DNA from: Eublepharis macularius
Lineage: Eukaryota; Chordata; Lepidosauria; Squamata; Eublepharidae
DNA length: 64,000 bases
NCBI RefSeq assembly: GCF_028583425.1
Contig: NC_072793.1
Coordinates: 59,587,028 to 59,651,027 of the forward strand
Direction: 5' to 3'
The notes under the pieces were generated by a model. The model searched no databases. It was not told the DNA's origin and saw nothing but the letters and a program-made list of their open reading frames with translations. Position numbers and translations under genes: made by a program. The first letter of the stretch is position 1; every line of letters begins with the position of its first letter. Shown piece by piece: positions 23,930 through 35,107 of the stretch.

Positions 23930-24280
23930 GCCCAGCCTGGCAACCAGCAGGAAGAGGGGTGGCAGCAGGAGAAAAATAAATAAAAATAAGGCTGGTTGCT
24001 GGCAGATCACTTCTTGGGTACATCCTGGAAGTGACTCTGGGAAGCTCTAGTAATTGCAGAACTTTATGGTAAAATACTATTGTTTTACCATAGAGTTTCT
24101 GGCAATTCCTACAACTACCTCTATAAATTTACAGGTTGTAACCTGGAAGTGATGTGCTGACAACTCGACTACAGCCTTGTTTTTATTTATTTTTCTTTTG
24201 CTACTGCTCAAAATAGCAGCAGGCAACAGAGAAAATTACCTGGAGATTGCTTGCTACAAACAGGTAAATGGTAAGCCTCA
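23930..24280. repeat. Family E hairpin repeat, long copy
   Basis: AGAAAAATAAATAAAAATAA with CACTTCTTGGGTACATCC on the left is inverted on the right as GGTTGTAACCTGGAAGTGAT with TTTTTATTTATTTTTC. The centre TGGTAAAATACTATTGTTTTACCA is itself a palindrome. Confidence 0.6.
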
Positions 24281-24382
24281 AGAAAATAAAGTGGAGGAGA
24301 AAAAGAATTTCAAATCAAGATAGAGGGAGCTTCTCTAAGCTGCAGCACATAGTCTTAAAATGAAAAATAGGATGTGTTGCAT

Positions 24383-24573
24383 TAGGGTTGTCAACTCCAG
24401 GGTGAGAAATTTGTGGAGACTTGGGGCAGGGTTCAGGGAGTGGAGGGAGCTCAGGAGGATATAATGTCATAGTGCCCACCCTCCAAAACAGTCATTTTCT
24501 CCAAGGACTTTGTTGTCTGGAGATCAGTTGGAATTCTGGAAGATCTCCAGGCCCCAGCAGGTTGGCAATCCTG
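24383..24573. mobile_element. hAT-C copy
   Basis: Begins TAGGGTTGTCAACTCCAGGG and ends CAGGTTGGCAATCCTG. The interior has GTCTGGAGATCAGTTGGAAT and CTCCAGGCCCCAGCAG. Flanks TGTTGCAT and TATTACAG are a poor 8-bp match. Confidence 0.7.
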
Positions 24574-24652
24574 TATTACAGTCTTAACTGTACTGCATCC
24601 AAGTAAGTACTCCCACACACTGGGTAATTCTGCAACATATCTCTTTAATAGT

Positions 24653-24919
24653 TCATACATGCTCAGTTTGAAGCACATTTTTACCTGGGATATTCCTACA
24701 AACCCATTTCAGAGCTACAGCAGCATAATTTCCAAAAGTAATTAATAGAGGCAGGAAATAACCAGCAGTGTTTGGTACTAGAATGACTAGGGCCATGGCA
24801 AAGACGTTCTGGGCACCAGACATATCCTCATCAAAAGATATAAGAGCTGAACAAGGAGTTGATGTGTTTTGATTCATGGACAGTGTTTGATTTAGGGTAC
24901 AGTTATATTTATTTATCAT
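24653..24919 (-). other. Open frame with hydrophobic segment, unassigned
   Basis: The minus strand encodes AQNVFAMALVILVPNTAGYF and LPLLITFGNYAAVALKWVCR, then NIPG followed by a GTAAAA donor. It looks like one or two membrane segments ending at a splice donor. I do not recognise the family. It could be a fossil exon or chance. Confidence 0.2.
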
Positions 24920-25810
24920 TTAAAATATTCCTATCTTGTCTTATCTCCTTGGACTCAAAGTGGTGAACAATGCAGCGATCAAGCTGCAAAGACATAATAA
25001 TAATCCAGTTAACAAAATGAAAACCCATTAAATTACACAGTTTGCCAATGTAAAAACATTCAGACTTAAAACACACAAGAGTTAAAATACACAGGATCAC
25101 AGCAAAACCTGCTGGAACAATTTACCCTCTACCAAATGCCTTTGGATGCAGGACTGTCTCACACGCCATCCTGAATATAGCCAGTAAAGGTGCTCTCCTC
25201 ACAGAATCACAGAGTTGGAAGGGGCCATACAGACCTTCTCGTCCAACCCCCTGCCCAATGCTGGATAAGGGGACGTTGGTCTGTTTTTTCCAATGCTGGA
25301 TGAGCCTAAAGCATCCCTGACAAATATTCATCCAGCCTCTTCTTGAAAACTGCCCATGAAGGGAAGCTCATCACCTCCCTAGGCAGCTGAGTCCACCTTT
25401 GAACTACTTGACCGTGAAATAGTTTTTCCTAATATCCAGCCGGTACCTTTCATCATCTCTTGCAGATTGTTCCAGAGGAATGGGCCCACCACCTTACAAG
25501 CCTGTGACTTTGTTGTAGCCATATGGACTCCTAAGGGAGGGCACCTTAAAGAGGAGAATGTTTGAAGCATGGAACTAACACAGGGGAGTATACTAGGAGA
25601 TGCGGTTCAATAAGTATGAGGGCCTTAGGCCGTGAAGGGCTTTAAAGGTAATAACTAACACTTTGAGTTTGGCCTGGAAGCAAATAGGTAGCCAGGGCAG
25701 TTGACACTGTGTGGAGGAGTTATGTGTTCCAAGCGGTTGACCCCTGAGAGGTATCTTGCTGCCCCATTTATACCAATTTGTTTTTTTCATAGGTTGACGT
25801 ATCTCCAATC
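24905..25810 (-). mobile_element. L2-clade LINE 3' fragment, old, with CR1 inside
   Basis: The stretch 25.47-25.81 kb reads on the minus strand KLKVLVITFKALHGLRPSYL, and GGGCTTTAAAGGTAATAACTAACAC parallels the L2 at 11.57 kb. The left end has the ATTTATTTATCATTTAAA tail. About 260 bp in the middle belong to another element. Confidence 0.65.
25201..25462 (-). mobile_element. CR1 LINE 3' fragment nested in L2
   Basis: AATCACAGAGTTGGAAGGGG ... CCAACCCCCTGCCC ... CCAGCCTCTTCTTGAAAACT ... TTTTTCCTAATATCCAGCCGG is the reverse strand of a typical CR1 3' region. L2-like sequence resumes on both sides. Confidence 0.75.
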
Positions 25811-25939
25811 TTGAAAGACGTGTTTTGTTAGGAAGCTATTCAGCCATGTATTTTAATCTTCATTTTAAACAAATAGTGTTTAGTGACTATTTTAAAGCTT
25901 TTATTCATGTCAAATGTCTTTCACATGGCTGCCAAAAGG

Positions 25940-26112
25940 CCTGGAGAAAAAGACATTGTGCCCTTTTAATACACGCTTAACGTGTGGAAATGGGCATCTG
26001 AAGCTTTTCATGGCATGGAGGTAAATCACATCACCTGGTTAAAATATATCATTACGCCTTTATTAAAAAGACAGGATATTTTTTTTCTCCAGGCAGTTGG
26101 CAACCCTAAGGG
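25940..26112. repeat. Family D hairpin
   Basis: GGAGAAAAAGACATTGTGCCC with CTTAACGTGTGGAAATGGGC on the left pairs with ACGCCTTTATTAAAAAGACA and CTCCAGGCAGTTGGCAACCC on the right. Confidence 0.65.
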
Positions 26113-26132
26113 CATTAACACACTCTGTCTAA

Positions 26133-26252
26133 TGGCAGATTTCAGAGTAGCAGCCATGTTAGTTCATTGCAGCGAAACCAAGAAAAGAGTCTTATTGTAT
26201 CTTAAAGATTAATAGTGAGCTTTAGTCCACAAAGGCTTATGCCACAATAAAT
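26133..26252 (+). repeat. Family F fragment
   Basis: CAGAGTAGCAGCCATGTTAG ... CTTATTGTATCTTAAAGATT ... GGCTTATGCCACAATAAAT is a diverged part of the family seen whole at 8.25 kb. Confidence 0.6.
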
Positions 26253-26406
26253 CTAGCCTTTATGATGCCATCATACTAACCCTCTTGAGGGACTTTCCCC
26301 AAAGGCTAAAAATTAAATAAATGATAGCTGATATCCTGAACTGGGAACATGACCCACCATTTGGATTACCAACACTACCTTTCTGACTGCTGGTAACAAA
26401 ATATAA

Positions 26407-26712
26407 AGGAGCCCCATGGCGCAGAGTGGTAAGCTGCAGTACTGCAGCCCAAACTCTGCTCACAATCTGAGTTTGATCCTGGCGGAAGCCGGGTTCAGGT
26501 AGCCGGCTCAAGGCTGACTCAGTCTTCCATCCTTCCAAGGTCAGTAAAATGAGTACCCAGGTTCCTGGTGGCAAAGTGTAGATGCCTGGGGAAGGCAGTG
26601 GCAAACCACCCTGTAACAAAAGGTCTGCCAAGAAAACGTCGTGATGTGAAGTCCTCCCCATGGGTCAGTAATGACTCAGTGCTTGCTCAGGGGACTACTT
26701 TTACCTTTTAAC
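26407..26712 (+). mobile_element. Sauria SINE
   Basis: The head GGAGCCCCATGGCGCAGAGT ... GAGTTTGATCCTGGCGGAAG is the tRNA-derived part. The middle CAGTGGCAAACCACCCTGTA and the tail CCCATGGGTCAGTAATGACT CAGTGCTTGC are typical of the squamate Sauria SINE, whose 3' tail is known to be related to BovB LINEs. The BovB at 6.8-12.5 kb is the matching partner type. Confidence 0.85.
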
Positions 26713-26802
26713 AAAATATAGAGAAGCCTCTTTCCCAGTTTCACCTAATAAAAGAGTCCAGAAGTTTAAGTTTCCTGGCAAAGTCTCATGGCTCTCCTGC
26801 TA

Positions 26803-27000
26803 GGATTACCAACAGGCCTGCAGGAAAAGGCCCTGCCCCTTTAAGAGAGTCTGACTGTGTGGAAATAGGTCGCTGAAACTTTCAAGTTTGTTTATTTACT
26901 TATTTATTAGATTAACAGTAACATCACCAGGTCAATAAAAGTCCATTAAGCTTCTGTGAAAGGGGCAGGACTCTTTCCCTCCAGGCATTTGGCAACCTCA
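26803..27000. repeat. Family D hairpin with a central insertion
   Basis: Begins AGGATTACCAACAGGCCTGC with CCCTGCCCCTTTAAGAGAG and ends GGCAGGACTCTTTCCCTCCA then TTTGGCAACCTC. A TTTATTTACTTATTTATT stretch lies between. Confidence 0.6.
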
Positions 27001-27880
27001 TCTCCTGCTCCAGGGCAAAATGAATACTCGCCTTAAAACAGAAATAAACCCTATCAAGGAAAGTTTACTTGCAGTCAGTGGCTGGAGCCATGACAATACA
27101 AATGGACTTTCTTTCTTAGGGAAAACAATAACATCAGCAGCTCTGGACTGGTTCAATGAACTATATTTTAAGCTGCAGATAAAAATGAACCCACTAGATC
27201 TCCAATAAGTGCCTTCTCTTTTAGCAGCTTTAACTGTGCTAATCACCATCTAAACATTTATTCCTACCATCCAAGATTGGCTTAATTAAGCAGGAGTGAT
27301 GCTTGCAAGGCTATGGCTTCTGTCTGATTTGTTTCAAGTGCAAAAATTAAACAAAAAGAAACAACCATCGCTTGTAGCTGTTCATGCTGTTAAGCAAATC
27401 AACATGCCTGTATTTGTTATAAACATTTGCTTACAAAGAGGGCTGCCAAACAGAATTTAAGGAGAGTTGTACAACACATTATCACAGAGTTTACAGTCCT
27501 ATGAAGAAAATGTTTTGACAGCTTGGTACAAAAGATTAAGATAGGCTATTTATAGTATGTAGCGCCATGTTTCATGGCTCCATTATTTTTACACATATCA
27601 AAGTACAGTCTGCAAGAAGCGAAAGCAAATCAGGCATTTTTCAAATCAAAAACAATCATGAGGGGAGAATTGGACAGCCTTTGGAAACACTAAACCCAGC
27701 ATGTAGGCGTGAGTGAGCTGAGGCACCAGTTCCACTTGTAGTGCCCATTTTCTGGTTTGAAAGACATCTAAGCACTCCACTAGACTTCATTCACAATTCA
27801 ATTCCACCATGATTGTTTTTGGAATAGAATACACTTTGTTTACCGATAGCTAATATGTTACTGTAAACAACATCTAATAA
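27001..27880. other. Stretch without recognised feature
   Basis: Low-repeat DNA between family D and the SINE pair. Opposing 60-80-codon open frames at 27.0-27.25 kb do not resemble a known protein. Confidence 0.45.
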
Positions 27881-27884
27881 TAAT

Positions 27885-28315
27885 AATAACAACATTTGAT
27901 TTATATACCACCTTTCAGGATGACTTAACACCCACTCAGAGTGGATTACAAAGTATGTTATCATTATATGCCAGTTTGGTGTAGTGGTTAAGAGCGCGGG
28001 ACTCTAATCTGGAGAGCCGGGTTTGATTCCCCACTCCTCCACTTGAAGCCAGCTGGGTGACCTTGGGCTGGTCACGGCTCGCTAAAGTTGTGGGGATAAT
28101 AATGGCATACTTTGTAAACCGCTCTGAGTGGGCATTAAGTTGTCCTGAAGGGCGGTATATAAATCGAATGTTGTTGTTGTTATTATCCCCACAACCTGTG
28201 AGGAGGGTGGGGGTGAGAGAGATCCTAGAAGCTGTGACTGACCCAAGGTCACCCAGCTGGCTACAAGTGGAGAAGTGGGGAATCAAACCGGGTTCTCCAG
28301 AATACACCACTGCTT
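27885..28315 (-). mobile_element. tRNA SINE (outer), split by another SINE
   Basis: The tail TTTATATACCACCTTTCAGG lies on the left and the head (CTGGAGAACCCGGTTTGATT on the minus strand) on the right, with GTGACTGACCCAAGGTCACC between. The element is cut at about 27966. Confidence 0.75.
27966..28182 (+). mobile_element. tRNA SINE (inner), nearly complete
   Basis: Box A lies in GGTGTAGTGGTTAAGAGCG and box B in GGGTTTGATTCCCC. The body is GAAGCCAGCTGGGTGACCTT and the 3' end GGGCGGTATATAAATCGAAT plus GTT repeats. ATTAT on both sides suggests the target duplication. Its tail matches the L2 3' end at 11.1 kb. Confidence 0.85.
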
Positions 28316-28319
28316 AGCT

Positions 28320-31300
28320 GCAAATAACAGCCTACTGTTAAATGTAACGGCAGTGTTGTTCCCAACATGGTGATTCCAATGTACCACTCAAACACCTGGT
28401 TAGTATCCATTTTCCTGAAATTCCAGCCTGGAAAAAAAAAAGCTGTGAATTGAGTGCACACCAGAATAGGTTGGCGTTCCCATGAAGCAATCCTAAAACA
28501 AGGATCTTCTGACTGCAAGAGACAGATTCAGGGATCTTGTTCCATGTTCCCAAATGTCAAATGAGCAGCAGCTTAGAAGAAGAAGAAAATCCATTTTTAA
28601 TCAACTCCTTTTAACTTGTTCTTTATCAAAGCATATTCAAACAACACAATGTCAACATTTTCCTTATTCTATGAAAGTAAAATCTTCAGCTTATGTTGAC
28701 TGGCTTCTATCTATTAATGCAAGGGTAGGGAGAAGGTGATATGGTTTATTGGTGAACCACTTGCCAATTTCTGGTGGACTACATAAGGTCTGTGGGTTGC
28801 TGAAACACTTGTAATGAATGCTGATCTAGGTGGACTTCCATCTTCCCCCGCATGGCACTTTCATTCTTCATCAAGAGTGCATGCACACCACCACTCAATA
28901 TGAATCAGTTATGCCTTAACTATTCAGAGATGTGAGAGGGCTCTGTGTGGTCCTGAACAGATAAATGGCATACTAGACCCAGCTAAATTCCAGGTGTAAA
29001 CTTATTCACAGAGATCACTTTAGGAGATATCAAGGAGAGGAGACAAAATTCTAAGTGTCTACATTGATGGATTGAACACTGCCGCTACGGCCACAAAACC
29101 CAAGCAACTTGGGTTGCCAACATACAGTTTCAAAAATCCTTTATCTTGAATTTCTGGCTCCAAAAATCCCGTAAAAATTCTGAAATAGTTGGGCGCTACA
29201 GAAGAAAAACAGAACACTTTTAAAAAAAATTTCTTCTTATTTCTATCTGCATACCTGAATTTGTTCCGGACAGTTTCCTAGTCTGTGGTGATGGAGGTGA
29301 TGGAAAGACTTCACAAACAACATCTGATTGAAAGAAAAGGAATAATTAATATAATGTACTCATCCTTAGTGGTGAACAATGAACTGTACAACCCCATTAA
29401 TGTGCAGCTATTCAACTAACACATATGCAGCTCAAACACATACATGTTTTACACTTAAGTCAATGGGACTTAACAGTCAAGTAAGTTTGCATTGGAATGC
29501 AGCCTAAGTATGATCTGGATGAATTGCACATCCACGCAAAATACACCAGCCTTGCTCCAAATAATAACAAACATTTAAAATAACCCTGTTCATAGAGTGG
29601 GTATATGACCTATAAATACATGTTAGAACTGGGACTCTTATTCATGTTTCCAACTCCAATAAAAAAAAATTTAAAGGAAGATTTAACATGAGAAAAAGGC
29701 CTTGGACTTCTCAGGGTTCATAAAGTGGATAAAGCAGCAAATTGATTGTCAACAGCAGATCAATCAATAAGTGATACATGAATTGGCTAACAACAAATCT
29801 TTAGCTTGGTGATCTTTCAGCAACAAAACTATTATATAATGAACAATTTTTGAAGAAATTATAGTAGTGACATGTTAAATACTTGCCATCAAGTGAGAAT
29901 TCAGCTGCTGGAATTGCCCTATGTGTGGAATGATAATGCTATCAGTTCACAGTAAAAATGTAGCAAGTAAACAATCACAAACACATAATGAAAACTCTTA
30001 GAAAGCATAGAAATCATGATACTACACACCTTCTGTTTGTTTATTTCCTAACTTGCTGCGCAGATTGCGTAAAGGAGGCAGTTGGACTACTTAGTTCTGA
30101 CAAAAGGACTTCAATAACTGAGATAAAAAGGCGAACATTATCTGTTATACTTTAAAAGGGCCATTAAGGCTGAAATCCCAAGCACTCTTACCAAGGAGTA
30201 AGCCTCAGTGAACACAATTGGACTTACTGATGAGTAAAGATGGTTAGGATTGCACTGTAAGTTAATCATCACTTCTTTGCTCAATGAGGGCCGATTCAGT
30301 ACTCAGACATTATCTGTCCAATACTCTGTCACTATGGTATCTTATGAATATATGCCTGTGTGATCCAAATCAAATGCCAGAGACAAAATTTTCATATCAC
30401 AGTGCTTTGCAAGGAGTAGACTCTCACATTCAGTTGTACACCATCAAAGCCGTGTGCAGAGTTGTAGGTCAGCATTTCTCAAGCTGAGGTCCAGTGACCA
30501 CTGGTGGTCTGTGAGGGTGTTCTAAGGGGGTCTTATGAGTCCTTGAGCCATAAGCTCTGTCTGTTTCAAAGGTGGGAGATGAACTGCCTTTCCCCTCTAG
30601 ACAGTTGCCACCTAGACAGTTACCATCATCAGTAGTTACCCAGCTTCACAATCACCTCACAAAACCACCCCCTGTTAATTGGTTGCTTGGAATCAAGAGC
30701 TCTGCCCTAGGAACACAAATTGGTTAAGTGGCACCAAGATGGTACAGTCCTGATGCAGTCATCATAGTTACTCCCAGTATTGAACTGTTTTTTGCTCTAC
30801 TTTCCAATGCAAGGATTTCAGCATAGAAATACCACTGTGTACTCACAGACAATAATAAACCATGAAAAGGTACTGGTATCAGAACACACATTTTCAGAAC
30901 AGGCCAACTAGTACCCCTCAGGAACATTGTAGATTGGGGAAATTGCATGCGGGGAGGAGGGAGGTTTAAAAACTCTGTCACAGTATACTGAGAGCTCCAT
31001 CCACAGAATCCATATAGCCGATAGCTCCATCCATCCTCTGGTTTTTTGGGTTTTTTTTTGCATACTTAAACTCTAAGTTGTGGTCCTGTAGAATCAGGTG
31101 CCTTTTGAGCTCTGACCTTATAGGCCATGTACAGATGCTAAAAGCATTTTTTTCTTAAATTTGCTTTCGATGCACAACTGATAAGGTTCATAGGCGGCAG
31201 TCCTAAGAACACTTTCCTGTGAGTAAGTTTCATGGAATAAAATGGGTCTTATGAATATTTCTGCTTAGGGTTGCTTTCTTACTGCATTGTTTGGAGGGTG

Positions 31301-31560
31301 TGAGAAGGGGCATCTATAGGACGTATGTGTCTTGCCACATGCACTTTGCAAAGGGTCTGCCTAATGCATGCTAGTGAGGGCTTGGGCATTGACAATTTTT
31401 AAAAAAGTAACTGTGCATCCTCAGGTTGCTAGGTTGAGAACAGCTATTCATTTGCATAGGCATTGGGAGCTTGGAGGGAGTAGGACTTGCCTTTTCTGCA
31501 TGCATAAAAAAGAATGACATTGAACAACTTTTGTAGATCATTGGTAAACAAGTTAAAAAG
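28320..31560. other. Stretch without gene, few repeats
   Basis: Mostly unique-looking AT-rich DNA. It holds family G copies at 29440-29515, 30168-30262 and 31190-31270, and a hAT-like left end (CAGCATTTCTCAAGCTGAGG) at 30472 without a right partner. Confidence 0.5.
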
Positions 31561-31770
31561 TAGGATTTGAGTCCAGCAGCCTCTTAGAGACCAATAAGAT
31601 TTTTGGAATGTAAGCTTTCAACAGTCAGAGCTCTTGAAATCTGAAGACCACCTGAAGAAGGGCGCTCTGACTCTCAAAAGCTTCTACCCTGAAAATGTTG
31701 TTGGTCTCTATGGTGCCTCTGGACTCAAATCCTGCTGTTCTACTGCAGACCAACACAGCTACTCACCTAC
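31561..31770 (-). mobile_element. Family F inverted dimer
   Basis: The left arm GGATTTGAGTCCAGCAGCCT is inverted as the right arm with GGACTCAAATCCTGC and runs on to CAACACAGCTACTCACCTAC. Flanks AGTTAAAAAG and AGTTAAATAG are a 10-bp duplication with one change. The minus-strand arm is the full one. Confidence 0.75.
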
Positions 31771-32753
31771 AGTTAAATAGCATGTTTCTCATTACAGAAT
31801 ATTCCATTTAAAAAACCCCAAATATATCTTTCTTAATGTTTTCTATCTCAGAAGCTGTTCCATGAAGGATGGTTTACAATGAAGGCTACTGAATGTTACA
31901 TTTATTTCAGCTGTAAAGTGTCTTCCTTCCAAACTCAGAATAATTCTGCCCTGTTCATGGCATTTATTGTATTGTTTAATGCATCTCTGTGAATTCATCT
32001 CTCTTCTGGGGACATTACAGATGGTAATCATTCTTCAGGTTTCTCCTGGAAATAAGAGTTCAGTTGCTGGATTTCCCCAACATCATCTTTCATGAAAAAA
32101 AACAACAACCACAAATGATATTTGTGGCTTCTTCACAGCATTCGTGTCCTCCTTAAGGACACCTTTCCCATACTATCACATTTCCTAAACATAACAAGAG
32201 ACTGACACCAAATATAATCTCAGATATGAGTTAAGCATGCAAAGACAAAGGTAGAAAGGTGTTTACCTGCACCATTGCGTTTGGTTAATGATTTTACCTA
32301 CAAAGATCAAGAAAACAGGATATCGCTACTGATCCATTCAAAAACACAACTGTAATACAGAGTACAATGTTGCATGAATGATGCTGCCAGATCATCAGAC
32401 ACTGCGATTCAGTGAGAAAAATACACTTGTAGGCTTCCACAAGCATGTCAGACATGGCATGCTGTTTGGAAGTAGTGAGCCATGATACCAAGGAGAGAAA
32501 AGAAATGCTGGGGGGCTGGGAAGACTTCACACTGCTGCCCTGCCTGTGGAATTGCCCTCATTCTTGACGTTCACCTGGCTCCTTCTGTGAATTTGGGTGC
32601 TGGATGAAAACCTTGTTTCTTTTGTTTTGAGTCATATTGTTACTGTTACATGATGGTGCCTGGTTTCCTCCTGGGTGGATTCGTTTCTTACATTTTTTGA
32701 TCTTGAAATTGCTGCGAGATGTCCTTGGTCTTCAGATCTAAATGCAACTATGG
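31771..32753. other. Stretch without recognised feature
   Basis: No element or exon recognised. Lies where a TRIM SPRY exon might be sought, but no SPRY-like frame is visible on the minus strand. Confidence 0.45.
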
Positions 32754-32944
32754 CTGTTTCCACACGTCTTTAAAATAGTGTGATACTCACAGAAGGCTGC
32801 CGGCTTCCTCGTGTGATTTTTGATGCCATCCATTTACAAAACACCACGCCATGATCACTGCTGGAAAACAGACGGTGTCAAAAATCATGCGAGGAAGACG
32901 GCAGCCTTCTGTGAGTGATGCGCTATTTTAAAGATGTGTATATT
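32754..32944. repeat. Hairpin element
   Basis: The left arm CACACGTCTTTAAAATAGTG ... CAGAAGGCTGCCGGCTTCCT and the right arm AGGAAGACGGCAGCCTTCTG ... CTATTTTAAAGATGTG pair over about 70 bp each. Palindromic MITE. Confidence 0.75.
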
Positions 32945-32947
32945 TAC

Positions 32948-33016
32948 TGTGCAGTCCTATGCACACCAAAATCAATGGATTTAAGCTGGAGTAACTCTGC
33001 ATAGGTTTGTACAGTT
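32948..33016. repeat. Family G copy
   Basis: GTGCAGTCCTATGCACACC ... AATCAATGG ... ACTCTGCATAGGTTTGTACA. Adjacent to the preceding hairpin. Confidence 0.55.
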
Positions 33017-33639
33017 AATTGGCTTTAATTTTAACTAAGTTAATGGTTTTCCAAACTTTTAGAGATATAAAGTGTCAAAAAAGTGACAGTGAAGGAATGG
33101 AAATCTACCACATAAGGCCCTTCCTAATTGTATTTCAGGCCAGTTTAGGTCCATTGCAAAGTGCATTTCCGTAGGTTCTATTGTATGTATGAGTTAGCAA
33201 ACAGACATTATGGCAGGGGCCCATGTGCATCTTGTGTAAAATGGGACAGGGTCTCTTTTCAGCAGAGAATGAACCTTGCCTTCTATTCTGACTTAACCGC
33301 ATGGTGCACCATGATTTGAAGCCTTCTGCTCCTAGCCCAACTGTGTTGCGAGAAGTGATCCTGGCCAGGAGCAAACACACTTGAACACAGTGAGGTAAAG
33401 GGCAGGAGGAAGCAGCTGAGCTCCCCTCACCCACTTGTTCCATTTTCTTTATATGTCAATGGGTGGATGCATTCAGCTGGCCACATGTGCCAAAAGCCCA
33501 CAGTAAGCAGCTCTAATGTACCTAAAAGTGTTTGCTACTAGTCCTGAATGTTGAACATTCGCCATGGTATATGTACTTTAAATGGCACCGTTTCCTCTTT
33601 TGGGTGCTGTGATACATATGGCAAAGTAAATGCACTTAC

Positions 33640-33769
33640 CATGTACTACTTGCATCAGGTTATCTAGGTTGGAGAGGTATGCTTCTGTGTGGCTTCTGAC
33701 ATCCTGAATAACTGACTCATCCAGATGTACTGTTAACACTTCAACACTCTCATTGCTGGAATTCTGTTT
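33640..33769 (-). pseudogene. TRIM-family exon 4, linker exon
   Basis: A phase-0 exon is bounded by ATTAAG and the donor CATG followed by GTAAGT. It reads KQNSSNESVEVLTVHLDESV, then IQDVRSHTEAYLSNLDNLMQ and VVH. It follows exon 3 in frame and has the amphipathic look of the region after the coiled coil. The acceptor is weaker than that of the other exons. The next exon should start in phase 1; neither a small linker exon nor a SPRY exon was recognised further left. Confidence 0.55.
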
Positions 33770-34055
33770 CTTAATCCTAGCATGCACACACAACCAGGCC
33801 ATTCGATCGATTAATCAGTAGATCATAAGTAATCCTACAATTAGTCAGTCATAAAAATTTGCTGTTTATGCAAGTATAAAGTGTGGGTAGAAGAGGATCA
33901 TGTGTGGCATAACCAAGCATTATAATGGTATTATTGTTCACACTATTATTCATTATGGCAATCATTGTTATGGTAGAGACGTGACTAAGACATTGGCCTG
34001 CATCCTTGAAATAGAACACTCATGTCCTTAAAAGAGAGGAATCAGATGCTTAAAC

Positions 34056-34222
34056 TGGAGAAAAATGTCCTGTGTCCCTCAAATAGAGGCTTAATGTGCG
34101 GAAATGGGCAGGTGAAGCTTTTCATGAATGGGCAGGAAATAACATCACCTGGTAAATAACATCCCATTATGCCTCTATTAAAGGGACAGGACATCTCCCC
34201 TCCAGGCTGCTGGCATCCTTGC
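34056..34222. repeat. Family D hairpin
   Basis: GGAGAAAAATGTCCTGTGTCCC ... AATAGAGGCTTAATGTGCGG pairs with ATTATGCCTCTATTAAAGGG ACAGGACATC ... CTCCAGGC. Best-preserved copy here. Confidence 0.75.
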
Positions 34223-34654
34223 ACTTAAAGCAGCCAGCTAAGCCCTCTAGTCCAAAATCCCAAATCAAGGCAGGTGGTTCCTATTTATTCTTACATTTTT
34301 GGGAAGAGATGCAAAGAACTCAAACCTACATGCCTTAAGAGCCAAAATCTGTCCATGATAACGCTTTGCTAGCAAAAGGGTTTTATTGTGTGGAAAACAG
34401 AACTGGTGGGGTTCCAACTTCTTTGCTAAAGGAAAATGGACCACATGCTAGATTAATAGTGATGACTGTAATCTTGGGAACACTCCTGAGGCTGTAGCTT
34501 AGCCTTAGGAAAGCCTTTGGAATTAGGCCAGCCAGTTTGCAACCTAGCAATCCGCACTATGTGTTCCAGCCTCGATTTCTCCTGCCTTTCCTGCCCCAAG
34601 CTTGCTGTTGCCATTTACTGCCCTCCAATACCTGCTGTAAGGAACAGAACTCCA

Positions 34655-34828
34655 TGGAGGGTTGCCAACTGCCTGCAGGAAAAAGAATATCCTGCCCCTT
34701 TATTAAAGATTTAAGAGGATGTTATTTGCCACCATGCCGTGAAAAACTTCACCTGCACATTTCCACACATTAAGCCTCTACTAACGAGACAGGACATTTT
34801 TTTCACCAAGCCTATAGACAACCTTAAC
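34655..34828. repeat. Family D hairpin
   Basis: Begins AGGGTTGCCAACTGCCTGCA with CCTGCCCCTTTATTAAAG and ends GCCTCTACTAACGAGACAGG ACATTTTTTTC ... GACAACCTTA. Confidence 0.7.
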
Positions 34829-34987
34829 TCCAGATAGTCTAGCTGCACAGTAAGAGAAAGAAAAGGGTACACGCCAGGGCAGGCAAGGGACAGATAGGAG
34901 GAACTCTGGCTGCCTCTGCATTGGGGAATTTTAAAAAGTAGTCATTTAAAGGTGAAACATTCCAGGTTACAATCTGGCAAGCCTAGT

Positions 34988-35107
34988 TGCAGTTAGGGTT
35001 GTCCTACCACTTTAAAATGTCCTGCCCCTTTAATAGAGGTTTAATAGCATCCCTTTAAGCTTCTATTAAGAGACAGGGCATTTTTCTCCAGGCAATCGGC
35101 AACCTTA
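34988..35107. repeat. Family D hairpin, short copy
   Basis: Begins TTAGGGTTGTCCTACC with CCTGCCCCTTTAATAGAGG and ends CTTCTATTAAGAGACAGGGC ... GGCAATCGGCAACCTTA. The loop is almost absent. Confidence 0.7.

Noticed and set aside
27966-28040. tRNA gene
   Set aside because: The A and B boxes belong to the head of a SINE with a long body and LINE-like tail; no full cloverleaf was seen.
31843-32530. Candidate SPRY exon of the TRIM locus
   Set aside because: The minus-strand frames here lack SPRY landmarks such as an HYWEV-like or a WCV/WSL-like motif.
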